Positions 1 through 8,533 of a DNA stretch of 52,844 nt are shown piece after piece. Source of the stretch: Hyphomonadaceae bacterium (GTDB lineage: Bacteria > Pseudomonadota > Alphaproteobacteria > Caulobacterales > Aquidulcibacteraceae); assembly GCA_016791385.1 (NCBI GenBank), contig JAEUMR010000041.1, positions 1 through 52,844 on the forward strand, read 5' to 3'. The notes below the pieces were generated by a model. That model ran no database searches. It was not told the origin of the DNA and was given only the letters and a program-made list of their open reading frames with translations. The translations under genes and the position numbers were made by a program. The first letter of the stretch is position 1. Each line of letters begins with the position of its first letter.

Positions 1-1110
1 GACCGGCTGAAAGAGCTGGCGATGCGGCCGTTGCGGCTCGAAGTGGAGCTGCAGCCCGGCGCGCCGCTGGCGATTCCGCGCTGCCGCGCTTTCGGCTCGA
101 CGCTCGACCGCCACTTCACCCGCGCGCTGACGCAGGATCTCGGCCGCGAGGTCTGGTACGATTCAACCTGCGGCGGCACGCAAGTGCTGATCCGCGTGCC
201 GACGCAAAACGGCGTGTTCCAATTCAAGGCCTATCGCGATCGCGTGCAGGCGCGTTCAGGCCCGCTGTTCGTCGCCTGGATCGCCGGCGCGACACTGTTC
301 CTGCTGGTGGTGTCGGTGTTGTTCATCCGCAACCAGGTGAAACCGATCCTGCAGCTGGCCGAGGCGATGGAACGCTTCGGGCGCGGCGAAGATTCAGGCA
401 CCTTCCGCATCCGCGGCGCGCGCGAAGTGCGCGGCGCCACCAAGGCTTTCTTCGACATGCGCGAGCGCATCAAGCGCCACATCGAACAGCGCTCGCAATT
501 GCTCGCTGGCGTCAGCCACGACCTGCGCACGCCGCTGACGCGCCTCAAGCTGCAACTGGCGCTGATGCCCGCCTCTCCCGAGATTGAGGACGCCAAGCGC
601 GACCTCAAGGAAATGGAGGAGACGCTCGAGGAATATCTTGCCTTCGCCAAGGGCCTCTCCGAGGAGGCGCCCGAGCAAGTCGACCTCGGCCGCCTCGCCA
701 GCGAGATCGTCGCCGATCATCAGCGCAATGGCGGCGAGCGGATCGAAATCGAGGTCAGCGGCGAGCCGGCCACGCCAGGCCGCGAACGCGCGCTGCGCCG
801 CTGCCTCGCCAACCTGATCGACAACGCCGCCGCGCATGGCGACCAGGTGCGCGTCTCCGTCCTTGGCGAGGCGGACGCGGTGACCGTGGCCGTGGAGGAC
901 AACGGCCCCGGTATTCCACAAGAGCAGTACGAAGAGGCGTTCCGCCCCTTCTCCCGGCTCGACGCGACGCGCTCACGCAACCAGAAGGGCGTCGGCCTCG
1001 GACTGGCCATCGCGCGCGACGTCGCGCGCAGCCACGGCGGGGATATTCTGTTGAGTCCCAGTCCGTTAGGCGGTCTACGCGCGGCGCTTCGGCTGCCACG
1101 GCCGGCCTAA
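1..1110 (+). CDS. EnvZ-type sensor histidine kinase, 5'-truncated
   Basis: The frame is open from the first base, so the N-terminus lies outside the window and 369 codons are visible. The visible part has the end of a periplasmic sensor region, a hydrophobic span at about residues 88-110, a HAMP-like stretch, a HisKA box (SHDLRTPLTRL) with the phospho-acceptor His near residue 173, and a HATPase_c domain with an N box (NLIDNAAAH, near 271), a G1 motif DNGPGIP and a G2 motif GVGLGLAIAR. It should be an inner-membrane kinase that phosphorylates an OmpR-type regulator. That partner would normally lie just upstream and is not visible. The family call is firm; EnvZ orthology is inference. Confidence 0.9.
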   Translation, partial: DRLKELAMRPLRLEVELQPGAPLAIPRCRAFGSTLDRHFTRALTQDLGREVWYDSTCGGTQVLIRVPTQNGVFQFKAYRDRVQARSGPLFVAWIAGATLFLLVVSVLFIRNQVKPILQLAEAMERFGRGEDSGTFRIRGAREVRGATKAFFDMRERIKRHIEQRSQLLAGVSHDLRTPLTRLKLQLALMPASPEIEDAKRDLKEMEETLEEYLAFAKGLSEEAPEQVDLGRLASEIVADHQRNGGERIEIEVSGEPATPGRERALRRCLANLIDNAAAHGDQVRVSVLGEADAVTVAVEDNGPGIPQEQYEEAFRPFSRLDATRSRNQKGVGLGLAIARDVARSHGGDILLSPSPLGGLRAALRLPRPA

Positions 1111-1230
1111 TTCACAACCCTTGTGGACAAGTTTGTGTGCGGTCCGCCGCTTCCCATGCGCGCGCGCAGGATTTAAGCCTTCTCCTTCGCGGGGCCGCGC
1201 TGCAGCTCGAACGATTTCAGGCGTGTAACG

Positions 1231-2604
1231 ATGGATGATGGCGATCTCGCCCGCTACGACCGGGCTCGTATCTGCATCGACTTTGGCACCGCGCTGTCGA
1301 AGGCCTCGATCTGCCTCGACCCGACCATGCCGATCGAAGTCGGCGTCAAGCCGTTGCCGATCGGCGGCATTGCCCGCGCAGAACATCCCCTGCTGGTGCC
1401 GTCGGTGCTCTACGTCGATGCGGGCCGGATGTATTTTGGGCCGGCAGCGTTGGAGCAGGCGCGCCGCGGCGTTGAGAGCAATCGCGACCCGCTGATCTCG
1501 TTCAAGACCGTGCTCGGCGCCACCAATGTCGATGAAGCGCTGCAGACCAAGCTGCGTCCGTCGATGGACCCGACCGGCACGTTCCGTCAGCGCGACGCGC
1601 TGGTGCTGTACATCGCCTTCCTCGATCAGCTGATCCGCGAAGCGATCGATCTGGCGCCGAACGTGCCGAACATCGTCGCCAACGCAAAGCGGCGCTACAC
1701 CAGTCCGGTCTGGCGCCCCGGCAGCGGCGCCGACAAGACCTACGAGCGCATCTTCAACGAAGCCGCCGCGATTTCGCAGCGCCTGGGCAAACTGTTCCTC
1801 GATCCTGCCGGCATCTCGATCGCGCAACTGAAGGACGCGCTCGACCGCGCCGCGGCGCAGCCGGGCAACGGCCTGCTCGAAACCGGCATCTTCGAACCGC
1901 ACGCGGCCGCCGCCACCGCGCTCGCCTTCACCAGCGCGCCGACGCGCTTCGTGCTCGTGTTCGACATGGGCGCAGGCACGGTCGACATGGCCGCGTTCGA
2001 GTTCGACGAAAGCACCGAGCCGCCTGCGCTCAGCGAACTGAAGGAAGCGCGCCAGTGCAGCGCGCTGGCGGGCGATGAGATCGACCGCATCCTGGTCGAG
2101 CTCTACATGCGCAAGCGCGGCGGCGAAAAAAGCCGCGAAGACGAACTCAAGCTGCTGCGCACGGCCATTCTTTCGGCGCGCGATCTCAAGCGCGAGCTGT
2201 TCACCACCGGCAAGTGCTCGCTGAAGACCGGCTGGATGGCGACCACCATCCGCATCAACGAGCTGATGGAAGACCAGAACTTCCGCACCTACCTCAACGC
2301 GCTGCGCCAGACCGTCGCCGCCAGCCTTGCCCGCGTGCTCGACCGGGCCGAGCAAGTGAATGCCGACTTCGTCGACATCGTCATCGCCGGCGGCGGGGCG
2401 CGGCTGCCCTTCATGGTCGATCTGATCAAGAGCGCGGGCACGCTGCGGCCCTCGCCCGTGCAATTGCGCATCGGCCCGCTCTCGCCGGCCAATCCGCTCT
2501 ATACCGGCGTCGATGCTTCGCTGCGCGATATCTTCCCGCAGATCTCGATGTCGGTGGGCGGCGCGCTGGTCGAGATGATGCCGGCCGCCGCGCCCGCGCG
2601 CTAA
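1231..2604 (+). CDS. Hsp70-family/actin-fold ATPase without substrate-binding domain
   Basis: 457 aa. The N-terminus carries an actin-fold phosphate-1 motif (IDFGTALSK, about residues 14-22), a phosphate-2 motif [10 protein letters not shown] near 243, and an adenosine motif [10 protein letters not shown] near 385. The protein ends soon after the ATPase fold, so the roughly 200-residue beta-sandwich and lid of DnaK are missing. It is therefore not a classical chaperone and may act as a regulatory or scaffolding ATPase. It stands alone, 120 bp after the kinase gene. Its stop codon overlaps the stop of the convergent oxygenase gene. The client and role are unknown. Confidence 0.82.
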   Translation: MDDGDLARYDRARICIDFGTALSKASICLDPTMPIEVGVKPLPIGGIARAEHPLLVPSVLYVDAGRMYFGPAALEQARRGVESNRDPLISFKTVLGATNVDEALQTKLRPSMDPTGTFRQRDALVLYIAFLDQLIREAIDLAPNVPNIVANAKRRYTSPVWRPGSGADKTYERIFNEAAAISQRLGKLFLDPAGISIAQLKDALDRAAAQPGNGLLETGIFEPHAAAATALAFTSAPTRFVLVFDMGAGTVDMAAFEFDESTEPPALSELKEARQCSALAGDEIDRILVELYMRKRGGEKSREDELKLLRTAILSARDLKRELFTTGKCSLKTGWMATTIRINELMEDQNFRTYLNALRQTVAASLARVLDRAEQVNADFVDIVIAGGGARLPFMVDLIKSAGTLRPSPVQLRIGPLSPANPLYTGVDASLRDIFPQISMSVGGALVEMMPAAAPAR

Positions 2605-3593
2605 GCGATCGCGTCTTTCGCCAGCTCGGGAAATACCTTCGACACTTTGCCCATCAGGTAGTCGCCATACGTGCCGCTGAACGCATGCACGTTGGCGCGA
2701 TCCCAGCGTTCGCCGGAATCGTCGCGCGCAAGCGCTGCGTGCGCGGGCAAGGGCACGATCTCGGCGTCGAACGCAGGATCGAAGAAGAACGGAAACGACA
2801 GCCGGCTGTTGCCGCTGATGTTGCGCACCCGGTGCGGGGTCGAGCGATAGACCCCGCCCGTCAGGCGGTCGAGCATGTCGCCGATATTGCACACCAGCGC
2901 GCCTTCGATCGGCGGCGCTTCGATCCAGCCTTGCGGCGTGCGCACTTGCAGGCCGCCGTGCCGATCCTGCGCCAGCAAAGTCAGCAGGCCATAATCGGTG
3001 TGCTCGCCCACGCCCCAGCCTGCATCGCCCTCGGGCGCGGCGGGGTATTCGAAGATGCGGAACAGCAAAGTCGGACGCGCGGTATAGGTCGCGCTGAAAT
3101 AGTTCGCCTCAAGCCCCAGGCTGAGCGCGACGCCAGCCATCACCGCGTGCGCGGCGGCTGTCGCTTCGCGCATATAGCGCAGCACGGCGGGCTTCAGCTC
3201 CGGCACGGCGCTAGGAAACAAATTGGCGCCGTGCAGCGGCCAGCCGGCCGCCACGCGCGCATCGTCGCCGCCAAGCTCTTCGCCGAAATAGAGCCCCTGC
3301 TTCAGGTCCGGCTTGCCTGAGGTGAGTTCGCCGCCGACCGGGAAATAGCCGCGCCAGGCGCGCCCACCGCGCGCCATCGCGATCTGCATCTTCTCCGCTT
3401 CCGGCAAGGCGAAGAATTTGCGCGCCGCCGCGTCGAGCGCCGCCAGCGTATCGGCGCCGACGCCATGTCCGGCGATGTAGAAAAAGCCGAGGTCGCGGCA
3501 CGCGCGTGCGATCTGCCGCGCGGCGGCGGCGCCGTCGCCGCCGCTCAGCAGCGGCGCAACATCGATGACGGGAAGAGCGCGGTCAGGGTTCAT
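2601..3593 (-). CDS. isopenicillin N synthase-like 2OG-Fe(II) oxygenase
   Basis: 330 aa from the ATG at 3591-3593; a TTG two codons upstream is in frame but less likely. The fold has a DIOX_N-like N-terminal half (PVIDVAPLL) and a double-stranded beta-helix C-terminal half. The metal triad is visible as His198 and Asp200 (EHTDYG) with His254 (TPHRVRN), followed by an RxS motif (SRLSF) that in this family contacts the 2-oxoglutarate carboxylate. It is a cytosolic non-haem iron oxygenase; the substrate cannot be read from the sequence. The gene is transcribed divergently from the RibD-C protein gene, with a 10-bp hairpin in its leader. Its stop overlaps that of the Hsp70-like gene. Confidence 0.88.
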   Translation of the reverse strand: MNPDRALPVIDVAPLLSGGDGAAAARQIARACRDLGFFYIAGHGVGADTLAALDAAARKFFALPEAEKMQIAMARGGRAWRGYFPVGGELTSGKPDLKQGLYFGEELGGDDARVAAGWPLHGANLFPSAVPELKPAVLRYMREATAAAHAVMAGVALSLGLEANYFSATYTARPTLLFRIFEYPAAPEGDAGWGVGEHTDYGLLTLLAQDRHGGLQVRTPQGWIEAPPIEGALVCNIGDMLDRLTGGVYRSTPHRVRNISGNSRLSFPFFFDPAFDAEIVPLPAHAALARDDSGERWDRANVHAFSGTYGDYLMGKVSKVFPELAKDAIA

Positions 3594-3618
3594 GGGCAAA
3601 CGCCAGTGTCACGGAACA

Positions 3619-3648
3619 AAGCCGCGAGCGCCAGAGCCCTCGCGGCTT
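3619..3648. promoter_or_regulatory. perfect 10-bp inverted repeat in divergent leader
   Basis: AAGCCGCGAG and CTCGCGGCTT form a perfect 10-bp stem around a 10-nt loop. On the minus strand the stem would sit in the 5' leader of the oxygenase gene, about 25 nt before its ATG, and would be followed by TTTG. It could be a leader hairpin/attenuator or an operator. It is not placed to terminate either flanking gene, because both read away from it. Confidence 0.5.
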
Positions 3649-3730
3649 AGGTCAATTTCACCCAGCCTGTCTGGCCGGGCCAGGCTGGTTCGTCCTAGAC
3701 CCAAGAGCAATTCCCAGCGGAGCCACAACA

Positions 3731-4399
3731 ATGCGGAAAGTCATCACTGGCGCCTTCGTTTCCATGGACGGCGTGATGCAGGCGCCGGGCGGGCCGACGG
3801 AAGATCCGACCAAGGGCTTCAAGCATGGCGGCTGGGCCGTGCCCTTCATCGAAGAGGTCTTCGGCGAGGAAGTGGACGCGCTGTTCGGCCAGCCGTTCGA
3901 TCTGCTGCTCGGGCGCAAAACCTACGAGATCTTCGCCGCGCATTGGCCGTTCATGGAAGGCGGGCCAGACGACGCCATCGCCAAGAAGTTCGCCGCCATC
4001 ACCAAGTATGTCGCCAGCCGCAAAGGCGTCGACCTCACCTGGGACAAGTCGGTGGCGCTGCGCGATGGCGCCGCCGATGTCGCCAAGCTGAAGCAGGAAG
4101 ACGGCCCCGCGCTCATCACCCAGGGCAGCAGCGACCTGATCCAGACCCTGCTCGCGCACGATCTGATCGACGAGGTGTGGCTGTTCACCTTCCCGGTCGT
4201 GCTCGGCCACGGCAAGAAGCTGTTCGGCGAAGGCGTTCCGGCGCGTTCGTTCAAGCTCACGCACAGCCGCCTCAGCGGCGCTGGCGTCGTCATCGGACGC
4301 TATGCGCGGGTGGGCGAGGTCACAGTCGGCGATTACGCGATGGACCCGCCCACGCCGCTGGAAGCCAAGCGCCAGGAACGAATGAAGCGCGAGGGCTAG
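3731..4399 (+). CDS. dihydrofolate reductase-family (RibD C-terminal) protein
   Basis: 222 aa. The N-terminus MRKVITGAFVSMDGVMQAPG and the motif LLGRKTYEIF near residue 60 are typical of the stand-alone RibD_C/DHFR-like family. The C-terminal half has the strand GSSDLIQTLL and the segment WLFTFPVVLGHGKKLF. These proteins are presumed NAD(P)H-dependent reductases, but most lack an assigned substrate, and trimethoprim-target DHFR activity should not be assumed. No Shine-Dalgarno is evident before the ATG. The gene is convergent with the next one and shares a CTAG with it, so the two stop codons overlap by two bases. Confidence 0.87.
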   Translation: MRKVITGAFVSMDGVMQAPGGPTEDPTKGFKHGGWAVPFIEEVFGEEVDALFGQPFDLLLGRKTYEIFAAHWPFMEGGPDDAIAKKFAAITKYVASRKGVDLTWDKSVALRDGAADVAKLKQEDGPALITQGSSDLIQTLLAHDLIDEVWLFTFPVVLGHGKKLFGEGVPARSFKLTHSRLSGAGVVIGRYARVGEVTVGDYAMDPPTPLEAKRQERMKREG

Positions 4400-5661
4400 A
4401 GGTTCGTGGAGGCTGTCGATCCGGTCAGCACCAGCAAGGCGTCAAAGCCATGGATGGCGCGAACGAGATCAGCGTCGAGCGCCTTGTGCCGCGCGCCGAA
4501 CACGAGCGGGCGGATCGGGCGCAAGTCGATCAGCGTGAAGGCGTCGCTATAGGCGGCGCTGAGCAGCGGCGTCAGGCCCTGATCGACGTAGGTCTCCGCC
4601 TGAGAAGGACGGTAAGTCCAGGTGCTGGGATCGAATTGGGCGACCTGCGTGCCTTGCCCCGGCAGCACCATGACGTGGAAGCTCTTGCGCCCCGCGCCTT
4701 CGGCCAGTTCCGAGACTTGGGTGCCGATGTCGAGCACCTGGGTGTGCGACAGGCCGCGCACCATGTGGCTCGCGCCGAACTTGAACAGCACCTTCGGCGT
4801 GCGTTCTTCGTTGGCCAAATAGCGCCGCAGATTGGCGCGATTGAAGCTGGCGCGGCGTTGGTTCGAGGCCCAGCCTTGGCTAGTCGTCCACAATTGATTG
4901 ATCGTCAGCGTCTCTTCCAAGGTGTCGAGCACCCACGCCGCCTCTGCGTCCGGCGAAGGCCAAGCTTCACGGATCGCGCGCACCAAAGCAGGATCGCCGC
5001 TGAAGCTGAAGATGTGCTGCGGTGAATGGGTTTCGCTGTAGCGCGCCCAGCTGGCGTTCGATGCCGCTTCCAGCGCATCGAGCGCGGATGCCGCCGCCGC
5101 TGGTTGGCGCTTGGCCTTGAGCTGCGCAATCAGCCGGCGGTCGGCGCCGACTTCATAATCGAGGCCCCAGATCGCTGGGCGCCTTCCACTGGTGGCGGCG
5201 CGCGCCGCCACCAGCCACTCGGCCTCCTGCCGCATGCCGAAGAACGCGACGCTTGCACCAGGATCGGCAAACAGCGCACGCATGCCATCAAGACCACCGC
5301 GCGCCGCATGATCGAGTTCGGACGCCATGGGCGGGGAAATTTCTACACAGGCCCGTTCCGCGCCGATCGCCGCATAGAGTTGCGCCGCCAGCTTCGGGTT
5401 CTCGGCGATGCCATGTTCTTCGCCGATGCAGAAGAACTGCGCGGTGCGCCCTTCCTCGACCATCAGATTCCAAGCCGGCCCGGAAAAGCTCTGGCCGTCG
5501 AACGCCAGGCGATGGCGATGTTCCAGCGCGCGCGCGGCGATGCGGTCCGCAAGCGGCGGCGGGGGCGGATTTGGCGCGGCGGTCTGCGCCGCCGCGGCTC
5601 CCGCTGTGGCAACGCTCGCTCCAAGCGCGCTCAAGAGCGCGGTACGGCGATTGAATTTCAC
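4396..5661 (-). CDS. secreted ChaN/erythromycin esterase-like protein
   Basis: 421 aa. It begins MKFNRRTALLSALGASVATAG, a twin-Arg-like signal with an AAAQ cleavage region, followed by a proline-rich spacer. The motif FFCIGEEHGIAENP near residue 77 matches the GExHG signature shared by ChaN-type haem-binding lipoproteins and the erythromycin-esterase superfamily. A later KFGASHMVRGL segment is also typical of that fold. The protein is probably periplasmic. The superfamily includes esterases and haem binders, so neither resistance nor haem binding is claimed. Its stop overlaps the stop of the RibD-C gene. Confidence 0.65.
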   Translation of the reverse strand: MKFNRRTALLSALGASVATAGAAAAQTAAPNPPPPPLADRIAARALEHRHRLAFDGQSFSGPAWNLMVEEGRTAQFFCIGEEHGIAENPKLAAQLYAAIGAERACVEISPPMASELDHAARGGLDGMRALFADPGASVAFFGMRQEAEWLVAARAATSGRRPAIWGLDYEVGADRRLIAQLKAKRQPAAAASALDALEAASNASWARYSETHSPQHIFSFSGDPALVRAIREAWPSPDAEAAWVLDTLEETLTINQLWTTSQGWASNQRRASFNRANLRRYLANEERTPKVLFKFGASHMVRGLSHTQVLDIGTQVSELAEGAGRKSFHVMVLPGQGTQVAQFDPSTWTYRPSQAETYVDQGLTPLLSAAYSDAFTLIDLRPIRPLVFGARHKALDADLVRAIHGFDALLVLTGSTASTNL

Positions 5662-5716
5662 GGAACTCTCCCCTGTTTTTCAGAGGAGATGCCAGTTCGG
5701 CGCGCCGCGGATGCGG

Positions 5717-5935
5717 CTAGGCGTTGAGGCTCGCCAGTTTGCGGCCGACATCGCCGGCCATCGCGGTCCAGGCGTCGGACACGCGCTCCATGCTGGGGGC
5801 GATGATCTCGTCGTATTGGATGGCGACGATGGCGAGCGCCATGAAGGCGAGGCCCGCGCAGCGGCGCCAATTGGCGTCGAGCGTGCGTTCAGCCCAGTCG
5901 GATAAGCGGCTCAGGTCGATCACGTAGCCGAACAT
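5717..5935 (-). CDS. small single-span membrane protein, unknown
   Basis: 72 aa from the ATG at 5933-5935. A GTG three codons upstream is also in frame, but GGAGG (complement of 5945-5949) lies 9 nt before the ATG, which decides the start. The sequence has an amphipathic N-terminus (DLSRLSDWAERTL), one hydrophobic helix (CAGLAFMALAIVAIQY) and a C-terminal amphipathic segment. I do not recognise the family. It lies 55 bp upstream of the ChaN-like gene on the same strand and could share its transcript. Confidence 0.6.
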   Translation of the reverse strand: MFGYVIDLSRLSDWAERTLDANWRRCAGLAFMALAIVAIQYDEIIAPSMERVSDAWTAMAGDVGRKLASLNA

Positions 5936-5982
5936 GACGCGCACCCTCCATGCTTAAGACGCGCGCAATCATGACGCGCAAA

Positions 5983-6014
5983 GCGTAAACAAGGATTGAC
6001 CAAAAGGTTTACGC
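5983..6014. promoter_or_regulatory. GCGTAAAC-N16-GTTTACGC inverted repeat
   Basis: Two perfect 8-bp arms separated by 16 bp lie 48 bp upstream of the small membrane protein gene and 31 bp downstream of the TetR-like gene. There is no T-tract on either side, so it looks like an operator rather than a terminator. The TetR-family gene next door is an obvious candidate for binding it, but that is inference. Confidence 0.45.
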
Positions 6015-6045
6015 GCGCAGGAAGTGCAGAAGAAATGCAGTCTGC

Positions 6046-6660
6046 TTAGGCGCTCGTCGCGCCATCGGCCGGCTTCGGCTTCGCTTCGAAGCCGGCCCAA
6101 CGGCCGAACATCTCTTCGGCGCGGCGCAAATTCTTATCGAGCGAAGCCATCGTCTTGGCGAAATCGCCCGCATCGTCGCCGCGCCACGCGGCGCGCGCCT
6201 GGCCGATGATCACGCCAAGCCCTTGCGCGCGCGCTTGTCCCGTCATGCCGTCGGCTTCGAGCCCGGCCAGCGCCAGCACCCAGCGCGCGCAGCGCACGTG
6301 GCGCTGATGCACTGACGCAAGCAGCGTCGGATCGCGGTCGACGCCCTGCTCCATCGCCAGCACGGCGACGCGGTGCGGCTCCATCGCCTCGAAGCGGCGC
6401 ATGATCAGATCGAACAGGCGGTCGCGCACGCTCTGCTGGGCGTTGAGGGCGCTCAAATCCTCGGCGATGGCGCGGTCGAACGCCTCTTCGACGCAATCGA
6501 CGGCGTCCCAGAGGCTCGATCCATAAAAGGCGCTGACCGGCTGCCCAGCCGCCTGCGCCAACTTTGGCAGCGTCAAATCTTTCCAAGCGCCGTCAGCAGC
6601 GAGCGAGAGCGCGGCGCGCGCCAGTTCACGGCGGAGTTCAGGGGCCAGAAGCGTGGACAT
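6046..6660 (-). CDS. TetR-like regulator (possible COQ9-like relative)
   Basis: 204 aa. The N-terminal 50 residues read as a TetR-type helix-turn-helix (LTLPKLAQAAGQPVSAFYG, where the last helix usually reads STFYxHF). The C-terminal half is helical and ends with MASLDKNLRRAEEMFGRW. A COQ9-like/RpsU-divergent protein is an alternative, because that family also begins with a degenerate TetR HTH. It follows proC on the same strand with a 49-bp gap and may be the last gene of the ubiK-ybjN-proC set. Confidence 0.65.
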   Translation of the reverse strand: MSTLLAPELRRELARAALSLAADGAWKDLTLPKLAQAAGQPVSAFYGSSLWDAVDCVEEAFDRAIAEDLSALNAQQSVRDRLFDLIMRRFEAMEPHRVAVLAMEQGVDRDPTLLASVHQRHVRCARWVLALAGLEADGMTGQARAQGLGVIIGQARAAWRGDDAGDFAKTMASLDKNLRRAEEMFGRWAGFEAKPKPADGATSA

Positions 6661-6709
6661 GGGCCTTGGCTACGCCAACGCATGAGCGCCAGCAAGGCGG
6701 CGCGATTGC

Positions 6710-7531
6710 TCAGTTCTTGCCCAGGTCGCGTGAGCGCTGCGCGGCGGCGCTGACCGCCCGTCGCAGCAGCGGGCCTAGGCCGTTGCCGGCGCCGAGCACG
6801 TCAAGCGCTGCTTCGGTGGTGCCGCCGGGCGAGGTCACCTGCTTGCGCAGCGTGGTCGGGCTCTCGCCCGTCTCCAGCATCAGCGCGCCGGCGCCGGCGA
6901 CGGTGCGGCTGGCCAGCCGCATTGCGGTTTCCTTGTCGAGCCCCTCTTGCTCGGCGGCGAGCGCGAGCACTTCGGCCAGCAGGAACACGTAGGCCGGCCC
7001 CGAACCCGAGACGGCGGTGACGACATCCATCAGCCGCTCAGCCGGCAGCGGCTCGACCGAACCCAGCGGCGACAGCAATTGCTCGATCAGCGCGCGGTCG
7101 GCGGCGGTGCAGGCGGGTGCGGCCACATAGGCGGTCACGCCGCGCCCGATGCGTGCGGGCATGTTGGGCATGGCGCGCACCACGCGCTGCGATCCCAGTT
7201 CGCGCGCGATCACCTCGATATGCACGCCGGCCATGATGGACAGGATGCGTGTCTCTTCGCCGACGAAGCGCTTAGCGGACGGCGCGACAGCGGCGAACGC
7301 CTGCGGCTTGACCGCAAACACCAGCACGTCCACCGGCCCGGGCTCCGGCGGATTGAGCACCGCGCCCACGCTTTCCAGCTCGCGCTGCAATTCGGGATCG
7401 AAATTCGGTTCGACGACAGTGAGCGTCAGACCACCGCCCTTGCGCACGGCTTCAAGCCAGCCGCGCACGAGCGCCCCGCCCATGGCGCCGGCGCCGACCA
7501 AGGCAATCGATGGTGCGTCGGTCGCGCTCAC
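6710..7531 (-). CDS. proC: pyrroline-5-carboxylate reductase
   Basis: 273 aa, the usual length. It reduces 1-pyrroline-5-carboxylate to L-proline with NAD(P)H. The N-terminal Rossmann motif is VGAGAMGGAL; the P5CR signature region is visible as AVSGSGPAYVF and then the helix ETGESPTTLRKQVTSPGGTTEAAL. The start is GTG at 7529-7531, overlapping the stop of the YbjN-domain gene as GTGA, so the two are probably translationally coupled. Confidence 0.96.
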   Translation of the reverse strand: MSATDAPSIALVGAGAMGGALVRGWLEAVRKGGGLTLTVVEPNFDPELQRELESVGAVLNPPEPGPVDVLVFAVKPQAFAAVAPSAKRFVGEETRILSIMAGVHIEVIARELGSQRVVRAMPNMPARIGRGVTAYVAAPACTAADRALIEQLLSPLGSVEPLPAERLMDVVTAVSGSGPAYVFLLAEVLALAAEQEGLDKETAMRLASRTVAGAGALMLETGESPTTLRKQVTSPGGTTEAALDVLGAGNGLGPLLRRAVSAAAQRSRDLGKN

Positions 7532-8034
7532 GCCTCTCCGCAGACTTCGAACAGCGCGGCCTTGGATGCGTCCTCGGCCGTCATGCCGGCGAGGATAAGG
7601 TAGTGGAAGGCGGGCTGGAAGCGCTCGGCGGCGTCAAGCGCAGCGGCGAGCATGGCCTGCACTTCGCCGACCGAGATTTCGTCACGGCCGATCATCGGCA
7701 TGGCGTGGCGAAAGATGATCGAGCCATCGTCCGACCAAACGTCGAAATGGCCGAGCCAAAGGTTCTCGTTGATGCGGCTGGCCAGCTTGATCGCTTCGAC
7801 CAAACGCGATTGCGGCGCGCGGATGTCGAAGCCGATGGTGAAGAGCAAGGCCGGCAATTCATCGCGGAACGAGAAATAACCGACTGTCTCGGTCCCAGCG
7901 GCCTTGAACGAGAAATGTACGTCGCCGTCCTCGGCGCGCTCGCACGTGAAGCGGTCGTCAGCGCCGATCACCATCTCCACCGTTTCCAACGGGTCGGAGG
8001 AGGTTTCGGTCTCACTATCGAGCCAGAGATCCAT
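7528..8034 (-). CDS. YbjN-domain protein
   Basis: 168 aa from the ATG at 8032-8034, which has AAGGGGA just upstream. A longer in-frame extension is compositionally non-protein-like and was rejected. The fold resembles the type III chaperone-like YbjN domain: an alternating beta-sheet region (ADDRFTCERAEDGDVHFSF) and a later ENLWLGHFDVWSDDGSIIFRH segment. Members are thought to be adaptor or sensory proteins without a defined enzymatic role. It sits between ubiK and proC, a conserved arrangement in this lineage as I recall it. Confidence 0.85.
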   Translation of the reverse strand: MDLWLDSETETSSDPLETVEMVIGADDRFTCERAEDGDVHFSFKAAGTETVGYFSFRDELPALLFTIGFDIRAPQSRLVEAIKLASRINENLWLGHFDVWSDDGSIIFRHAMPMIGRDEISVGEVQAMLAAALDAAERFQPAFHYLILAGMTAEDASKAALFEVCGEA

Positions 8035-8188
8035 GGGCGTCCCCTTCAAGCTCTCGAGCCAGCCCGAATGGAGCCGCTCCCCTGGCCGTCCCTTGGCTGC
8101 GCGTTTGATGACGCGACGAATCGAGCCCCTACGCCTAGGAGAGCGCGCCGAATGTTGCTCAGGTCTTAACGACGCAAAACTATGACCT

Positions 8189-8449
8189 TCAGGGCGCGCC
8201 CTTGGCCTGCAACGCCGCTTCCAGCGCCTCCAGCCGCTCGCGTAGCGCATCGGCCTCGGCCCGGGCGTCGGCGGCCATCTGCTTGACCGCCTCGAACTCG
8301 TCGCGGCTGACGAGGTCCATTTCCGCAACGAAACGGTCGGCCTGGCCGCGCATGAAGCTCTTGGCCTCGTCGCCCATGCCCTGAGCCATGCCCATGGCCC
8401 CGGTCATCAAACGGGCCAGATCGTCGAACACCGAGCTTGTCGTTTGCAT
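8189..8449 (-). CDS. ubiK: ubiquinone biosynthesis accessory factor UbiK (BMFP/YqiC)
   Basis: 86 aa from the ATG at 8447-8449, which has AAAGGA 9 nt upstream; the ATG seven codons earlier is less well placed. The N-terminus FDDLARLMTGAMGMAQGM is an amphipathic membrane-fusogenic helix. The C-terminus is a coiled coil (SRDEFEAVKQMAADARAEAD) as in the trimeric BMFP fold. In enterobacteria UbiK scaffolds late ubiquinone enzymes. It is divergent from lgt across about 84 bp, which must hold both promoters. Confidence 0.9.
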   Translation of the reverse strand: MQTTSSVFDDLARLMTGAMGMAQGMGDEAKSFMRGQADRFVAEMDLVSRDEFEAVKQMAADARAEADALRERLEALEAALQAKGAP

Positions 8450-8533
8450 GTGGACCGATCCTTTCCGCATGGCTTAGAAGCCCGGGCCTAGCCCGGCAAT
8501 GCGGCCAAACAGCAAAATCAAGGTGCGCAGAGG

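Noticed and set aside
1111-1230. Replication origin suggested by a DnaA-like TGTGGACAA
   Set aside because: A single imperfect box with no AT-rich unwinding element or dnaA/hemE neighbour.
1075-2892. 605-aa minus-strand reading frame opposite the Hsp70-like gene
   Set aside because: Composition is His/Arg/Ala-rich with no motif; it is a shadow of the real gene on the plus strand and the oxygenase.
8035-8328. N-terminal extension of the YbjN-domain protein
   Set aside because: It would overlap ubiK antisense-like frames and has Arg/Ser/Pro composition unlike the family; the ATG at 8034 has a good ribosome site.
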